A DNA stretch of 64,000 nt, from assembly GCF_017562075.2 (NCBI RefSeq), contig NC_054081.1:13394528-13458527 (forward strand), read 5' to 3'. The stretch is from Anopheles merus. Lineage: Eukaryota > Arthropoda > Insecta > Diptera > Culicidae. This document shows positions 57,696-64,000 of this stretch, one piece after another. Numbering within the stretch: position 1 is the first letter of the stretch; every line of letters starts with the position of its first letter. The notes under the pieces were generated by a model. That model was given only the letters and a program-made list of their open reading frames with translations. It was not told where the DNA came from and made no database searches. The translations under genes and the position numbers were made by a program.

Positions 57696-58505
57696 AGGCT
57701 GCCGCCCAGCTTCCAGGGCACGGTCCTTTATTGCCTATCTATTAGCTGTATTCCCGCGGGAAGTGTGTTTGGTGTTTTCTTTATGTACAAAAACAACTCG
57801 AACCAAAACAACAACAACAGCACCCTCATCGTACTCTTCTATTTCCATCACTCATCGCTTCAAAGAGAGTCAATTTTTTTTTTAAATATCGTTTTGCTCA
57901 TCGGGCAATCTCCGACCCAACCACATCTTCGGAGGATCCGTCATCGTTTGTGCATCATTGGCTATTTTTAGGAGTTTACAGAAAACCGACAACCCTCACC
58001 ATCGCCCATGCATACGTACGCCCTCGCCCTTCGCCCGCCGGCGTGTTGTTCCCGATTGCGGTGCGACCCCAGCCTACGACACCTACGCGGCCTACGCGAG
58101 AGCACCACAGAAACCTTCATCGCTAAGGACGCGGCCGCGGCGAGGATGTCTATCGCGGTCTTGGAGGGCGAATCCATTATTTATTCTTTACGAAAAACAA
58201 ACGATCCCGCGGTCATATTTCATCGCGCCACTCACGTCCAACACTTCACTCACTCCCGACGAAGCGGGCAATGCGAGAATGCATCGGTAGCCAGCTGAAC
58301 GTGACTGATCGGCTGACGGTGACAGTACGTTGAAGATTCGTGGGAGATATTCGGTGAAGGGTTTGGGCGCGCGTGTGTTGTAAATGTGTTTTATCTTGTG
58401 CGCTTTCTTTTTTACGGTAAAGCATCTCGTACGTTCCCTTGCTTGCTGGTAGCTCTATTCTGCATTCGTATTATAAATGGACGTACGGACTATAAACAAA
58501 TAAAT
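57696..58505 (+). terminator. Chd64 3' UTR with polyadenylation signal at 58499-58504
   Basis: AATAAA at 58499-58504 about 800 bases after the stop, followed within 20 bases by a TGTG-containing stretch. Earlier exact signals are not seen. Confidence 0.5.
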
Positions 58506-61500
58506 TATACTCTGTGACAACTAAGTCACCGGTCTTGTTTCGCGTTCTATCACTCCTCCGGCATGATTCCGGCAAAGCTCAAGTAGGAAGAAACCTTTTC
58601 AGCATCGGCAATAACATTGAGCAGTCTCAGAGACCGGTTGCATCACCAGACGGTGACTGAAGCTACTAGCATCATTAGTACTCCCACCTCCACGACCTGT
58701 GCTAACTGTACGCATCCGACGTTGATGGGTGTTGCCGCTGAACTCTTTACAAACTACCGTCACTTAATTATCAGTTATCAGTCCTAGTAGATAGTTAAAC
58801 TCCCTTCTCGCGCCGCACTATTATCACCTGTCGTTCGCCAACCCGTGTGCCCACATGTACCACACACGGCCTGCATTGGAATTGCGCGAACTCATGACCT
58901 CCTCCCTTATGGAGGGGCAGAGTAGTTGCTTCCGCCAGTTCTCGGCTCTCCTCGTACCGCTCTCCTTTGCCAATCGTGGGTTCAGTTTTCTGATTGAAAA
59001 AAATACTAATTGCAACTTGTGCGTGTGAGTGTGTGTCCATGCTTGTGTGTACTTGACAATATAAAGCCTGATTACGGAACCGCCCGGTGGGAGCAGGGTG
59101 GAGTATTACGCACGTCGGAGTACAACGTATCAAGCGATAGAAATCTCTAGAAACCGATTCCGATTGGCGCACTCGTGGAGCCAGCCGGGGTAAGGTCACT
59201 CCAAACAAACAGATCTATAAATCCGGACGACCGAAACGATCATCATGATAAGATATGTGTACAGCTGCCGATGTGTGATGTGCCGTATACTAGGCCGGGT
59301 GGTCCTACGGTTGCCACGCTCTCCATGTCAAGGTTGAGCGTGCGGCCTTTCGGAAAGATAAACATAGCTCGAACACATCCCGGGGTCCCGAATTTCTTCA
59401 CCACCATTGGCCAAGGTTGCTCGCCAAGGTTTGGGTTCGGACCGTGTTTGAGCCAGCTGCTTCGAATGGTTCATATTTTAATCGATAGCGGGTTAGCGCG
59501 TTGCGCTCCAATAATCGCGGGATTAATTATTGTGCGCGCGCTTCTTCAACGTGAATTCAACGTGAAGGAGTATGGATACCTTTTAAAGGGATCCATAAAT
59601 TGAATTATCCATCATTTTGGTTAATCGATTAAGAAAAAAATCATAAACTTTATAAGATTTAAATATTACAAAAGTTATAATAATAAATATGCATCTATTT
59701 ACAGGATGCGAGAGTATATTTAAAAATAATTTTCAAATAGGTTTGGGATCTAGGAAAGTAGATCCTCTTTAATTTCATCAGCAAGATCCTCAAAATGGCT
59801 CTAGAAACTAAATACACCTATTTTAGTCAAAGCTTTTCGCATTTCCCCGGCTTTACCACACATGTATGAACACGCACAGGAATGTTTCCTGAATGCGGTG
59901 TAAATTTTACTAATTTATTTTAAAAATAAAAATCTTAAACAATACGTTCAACATTTAATGCTTTCGATGAGTTATTGGTTGATTCGATTAGACTTGTCAT
60001 ATGATTGTGGGTTTCAGCAATGTGACAGCCGTTCACCAAAACCCTAGGAAATTTGTTGATCCTGAGGTATACGGAAATTGCATGCAGAACGTCTATTATC
60101 ATGACAGGTGGCTCTAATTAGTGGATCAAGTGTAAGATCCCTAACCGTCTCACAAAATAAACGCAGAGAAGTTGTACCAATACAAAAAAACTATTTCCAA
60201 TGTTAATCGATACTAGTTCTCATTAAAAAGATCTTCAATGATAACGCTACGTATGTCTTTGTCTAACCTTTTTCTTGACAAATTATTCTATATTCTATAC
60301 TCGGGCTCTTATAAGCCTTTGAAAATAAAAATAGCTCAACCAAGTATTAAAACATTGACTACATCTATGAGTGTACCAAATTACAGTACTGAGTGTGATC
60401 AAGTTGGTTTCTTGTACTAGATGATATTTGACCATACCTGAAATGTCTAGGTGTCTTATGTTTAATACTTAGCATAAAACCCCATTTTCAATTAATATTG
60501 AGAGATACCCGAAATCGAAGGTTTGCAGTATCATAGGCAGCGTCGATATTATCGAAAAATTTCGTTAAAGTTTTAAATGAAACATTCCCACGATAAATAG
60601 TATTATGTCTTCTCGTTATAGTACGTTTGGTTGTACGTAAGACAGAGTAAGAATGCTTAACAATTATGTCTAGAGCTTGGAGTATTTTCCACAAAGTCAA
60701 CAGTATGTTTGATGACTATAAAAATAGCACATACATTTATGTGCTCTGGGATAGTTTTGGTTCATTGTTGTTGCTAAGCGTAATCTTGCTGAATCAGGTT
60801 GGCAAATTTTTGGCGGGAATTTGGATAGAGTCTAAAAATGAACTTGAAATGGAATTGTGTAAAGATGAACTTCGGCAAGGTTTGAAAACTGTGAAATAAC
60901 TTAGTAGCAATACAGAACTCGAAAAAAATTGTGATATATCTCCTTTTTCATTGGTGCATATTTCTTGTAGCGACCGTATTGTTCTATTCTTAGATCAGTG
61001 TTTCTTGGAAGATTAATATATCTATCTTTTATGTTTATGTTTTATGAAAGAACATGTTTAACTCTAAGGTTATCCAAAAGACATACGAATGATTACCAAT
61101 TATTTTGAATTCTTCTAAATTAATGTCCCTTGCATGCCCGCATTGCTCCAAGCTTCCATAGAGCCAGTTCCGACTAAAAGAAACAAAATAATATAGCCTT
61201 AGAGCAACCAGCACACAACATCGGTTCTCAGCAGAACGAACCACCTGAACACACTGACAAACCCCACTTGTCACGCACTATTGATCGCCCCGTTAGCGAT
61301 CTAATCCCCGCCAGGCAGCCGATGCCTGGCAAACCCCTCTTGGCACGAAGCGCACCTAACCCTGGCGGCGACAGTAACAACAGCAACATGCTCCCCAACA
61401 TTGTCATAAGATGCGAACATCGTGTGTTGCATAATTGTTTCGGGCATCACTACGGGTAATAACCTTCGCCGGTACGGTGCTACTCATCATGATCAGCAGT

Positions 61501-62300
61501 AGCCGAGCGGTTTGCCCGCTTTCCGCTGGCACACCCCCTCGGTGGTGCATGATGAAATCAAAATTTAGCAAATCCCTGCCTCTTCGTGCTCCCCCTTTTT
61601 TTTACTCAAACCAGCAGGCGGGTAGCAACGGAAATTGGAAACTTCTTGCAAGCCCACCTCCTGGCTCCCTTCGACCATCGATGACACCTCTATGCTGGTT
61701 GGAAGTTTGGCAGCGGTACGAAAGCCGTTGACCTTTCGGGCCGTCATGCCGTCAGAGTCATACGATCCGGATGCCGAATGTGCAATCGATGGGTGATGAC
61801 CCCAAACCCGGGGTGCTCCGGGGAGAAGCAGGAAAAAAACGCGGCCAATTAAACGCGGCAGGCATGATGATATGCGGATTAGCACCCCCGCCCTCTACCC
61901 CGGGACGGAACGAGCTTGGGAGACCTGGGTGGGATATTTCACAAACATTGACACGGTTAAGATTACGCGCAAAACGCGACATCATCGTAGCATCCAACTT
62001 CCAGCAGCAGCGGTAAACGGTTCTAACGGATTGGAGTGGAGTGGCAACCGCTACCGTTGGTAACTAACCACACATGAGGCACAGCTCAGGTCGGACCGTC
62101 ACCGCAAACACCAGCGCGAAGGGAAGGGATGGATTTCTAATGACGGGCAGGTTGTTCTGACCAGCCTCCCCGGGCGGTGGGATGGCGCGGGAGGTTGTGT
62201 GTGTGTGTGGAGACTTGCATGAGCAGTGCCGTTCGGGCCTGATTGCAGTGTTTCCACGCTCACACCGGATCGCTCACCCCAAGGTATATATATATGTGCA
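58506..62300. other. intergenic region, no gene seen
   Basis: The 58.5-59.6 kb part is GC-richer. 59.6-61.2 kb is AT-rich without recognisable transposon ends. 61.2-62.3 kb is GC-richer upstream DNA of the JHBP-family gene. Open frames are short and unconvincing. Confidence 0.55.
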
Positions 62301-62304
62301 CGCT

Positions 62305-62341
62305 TATATAAATCGTGCCTCCAATGGTGCTGGGCTTTCAG
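62305..62341 (+). promoter_or_regulatory. candidate core promoter of the JHBP-family gene
   Basis: TATATAAA at 62305-62312 and an initiator-like TTTCAGAC whose A is 35 bases from the first T of the TATA box. The spacing is a few bases longer than usual. The start codon lies about 370 bases downstream, leaving room for a 5' UTR that may itself be spliced (GTAAGT at about 62491). Confidence 0.45.
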
Positions 62342-62710
62342 ACGTCGCTAGTGCCCGCGGTTTAGGTTGCTGCTCTAGGCTGTATCTAAGAAGACGTGCC
62401 TTCGGTGCAGTAGAACGGTTCTGTGTGCGGTACTCGACAGTGCACGTGCAGTGTCGTTAGGCTACAAAGTGAAACAGTGTTACTTCCTCGTAAGTGTTTT
62501 TCACAGGAAATTTGTGACTTTTTGCATTAAGTTCTAGTGAGTTTGCAAGAGTTTTTGTATGCCTGCGTGTGTATGTGAGTTGCCCTACAATAATCGGGCA
62601 TCGCGTCTTTGCAGCACCAACTACAACCCTCTCAACTCTCAACCGTGTGTGGAACCTATCCCATATCTGAGATATTCTTCATCCCGAATTCGTCCTCAAC
62701 CAACACACCG

Positions 62711-62828
62711 ATGTCTGCCGCGTGCTGGAATGTCTGGAGCACCGTCCCGCAGTTGGTGCGCATGTTCTGGGTGGTCAGCCTGCTCGCGCTCTCCCTACCG
62801 GCCGCCTCGGCCAGCTTCGAAACGAAAC
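62711..62828 (+). CDS. JHBP-family exon 1: signal peptide
   Basis: 39 codons plus one base; donor AAAC|GTACGC. The ATG follows ACACCG, and no in-frame ATG is used upstream. Confidence 0.8.
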
Positions 62829-64000
62829 GTACGCATCGCTTCGTACCAAACCATCCGGCATTGCCATTTCTAACTGCAAATCATTGTTTTTTTTTGTATT
62901 TCTTCTTCCTACGACATCGATCCACAGCGGAATTCATCAAGACATGCCGGTTCGATCAGCCAGACTTTGTCGACTGTTCCACCGAGTCCGTCCAGGGACT
63001 GTTTGACAAGCTCGTTACCGGTAAATGATTTTGATCTAGAATTATGCCTACCAACAGTGTTTGTACTGGTATGGGAGTGTGTGTGAGACAATGTAATTAA
63101 ATTAATTTCCCTCCTCGAGTCGGTTGAGCTGGACAGCGCGCGCAACGCGGCAAACCAGTACTGAGAAATAGGGCCAGCGATTCTTTTCTCGACCTTCGAG
63201 CGCTATTTTCCCGCGGCCGAGATCGCGGCTCCAAACGTGCGGCTCACTGCATTTGCGATGCGATTCAGTGCACACACAACGAACGGGGTGGGAGGTGATG
63301 GTGAGACACGTTTTTCTTTGCTCCGGCAGGGCCTTGAACCAAAACTTCTGCCACTTTTAGCCGATCGTAGGAATTTCGCAAGCATCCATTTGCCGAACAG
63401 CACCTGCAAACGATCCCGCTCGCTCGGGTCATGTTCGACAACGGCAAACCCACCCACCCGCTTTCGCTACCTCTTTTAATTTAAATTTAAATCTCACCAC
63501 ATGCGCGCAAAGGGTCAGATATGTTTTTCCAAAAGCCAAAAAAATAAAAAACCAGCTACCCACACACGGGAATTGCATTGCGTGGCGTGAAACCGGTTGG
63601 CTTGCTGCCCAGCACGAAAATCGAAAGACCGAATTTTCCTGTTCCACGGGCGTTGGACGATAAAGTTTGACAGCACGTTAACTTATCGGCCGGTTAGCGT
63701 GACGGTCCGTAAAGCCGTTTCAGTGGGGTTCGCGAAAAACTGGTCGTGCCTGCAAAACGCCACTATGATCGAGCGCCTAAGTAGTGCAAAACGGCTGTCC
63801 ACCTGCGTTCGGAGCGTTGGCAGCCGTAATGGAGGTCAATGCAAAGGTGCACCCCACTTGGCCGGCTTGGCGAACGGTAGGGGTAAACGGTGCGCGTGAC
63901 ACGGTGACCACAACATACCACACACGTACCGTATGCAGTGAAACTAGTGGCCCATGTTTGGGACTGTCGAACGAGCCCAAGAACCTCGGCCACTGACCCT
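62711..64000 (+). CDS. takeout/juvenile-hormone-binding protein (JHBP) family, 5' part; runs off the window
   Basis: A secreted carrier of the takeout/JHBP family, which bind hydrophobic ligands in haemolymph or extracellular fluid. Exons seen are 62711-62828 and 62928-63020; the rest lies beyond the window. The start MSAACW is followed by a signal peptide with hydrophobic core MFWVVSLLALSLPAASA. The mature part begins SFETKPEFIKTCRFDQPDFV, then DCSTESVQGLF. The pattern FIK.C...DP.F..C is the conserved amino terminus of the family, its two cysteines forming a disulfide. The phase is 1 at both donors. The exact paralogue cannot be told from 70 residues. No partner gene is visible. Confidence 0.82.
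62928..63020 (+). CDS. JHBP-family exon 2: first cysteine pair
   Basis: Acceptor ATCCACAG, donor ACCG|GTAAAT. Encodes PEFIKTCRFDQPDFVDC and TESVQGLFDKLVTG. Confidence 0.82.
63021..64000 (+). other. JHBP-family intron 2, open at the window edge
   Basis: The intron that begins at 63021 is not closed within the window: no continuation such as the family's IPEL..P block is found in any frame before 64000. Confidence 0.6.

Noticed and set aside
1..64000. CRISPR arrays, operons, tRNA or rRNA genes
   Set aside because: This is animal nuclear DNA. No regularly spaced repeats of CRISPR type occur, and the only Pol III-like B box seen belongs to the SINE.

Overview
This is mosquito nuclear DNA, most likely Anopheles. 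The evidence is intron-rich insect genes with GC-rich exons in AT-rich introns, a ~200-bp tRNA-derived SINE of the SINE200 type, RTE-clade retrotransposon remnants, Tc1/mariner and hAT fossils, and many CA/GT, CT and CAG-type simple repeats. Identification is from sequence patterns only; the species is not determined.

Layout. 1-25.3 kb holds no gene that I can support. 1-13 kb and 14.4-17.4 kb are GC-richer non-coding DNA with microsatellites. 13.0-14.3 kb is AT-rich degenerate repeat. 17.4-20.4 kb is a transposon nest with three copies of one MITE. 25.36-40.89 kb (+) is the complete coding region of an ASK1 (MAP3K5/15-type) kinase. I could assemble seven exons whose splice phases all agree (1,559 codons plus stop), beginning with a 13-nt coding microexon. 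Its introns hold an RTE insertion with a 16-bp target duplication, a Tc1/mariner-type element with perfect 16-bp inverted repeats, a SINE with a 10-bp target duplication and a small MITE. 42.44-50.27 kb (-) is muscle protein 20 (Mp20), tail to tail with ASK1; its first coding exon was not found. 55.38-57.70 kb (+) is Chd64, a transgelin/calponin-like protein with at least two tiny alternative first coding exons. 62.71 kb to beyond the end (+) is the 5' part of a secreted takeout/juvenile-hormone-binding-type (JHBP) gene.

Biology. ASK1 is a stress-activated MAP kinase kinase kinase feeding JNK and p38. Mp20 and Chd64 are small actin-binding proteins with one CH domain and one calponin repeat. 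They lie divergently about 5 kb apart and share intron positions, so they look like an old duplicate pair. The JHBP gene is functionally unrelated.

Most unusual observations: (1) seven gapless copies, plus one diverged copy, of a ~27-bp motif (GCATGC, a C-rich spacer, then GGTAC-AAATG-GTACC) in one orientation around the 5' half of Mp20; (2) a 74-bp nearly perfect inverted repeat with sharp edges bracketing 2.5 kb inside the large Mp20 intron, which looks like the scar of a small inversion; (3) the 13-nt ASK1 coding microexon and the one- or two-codon first exons of Chd64.
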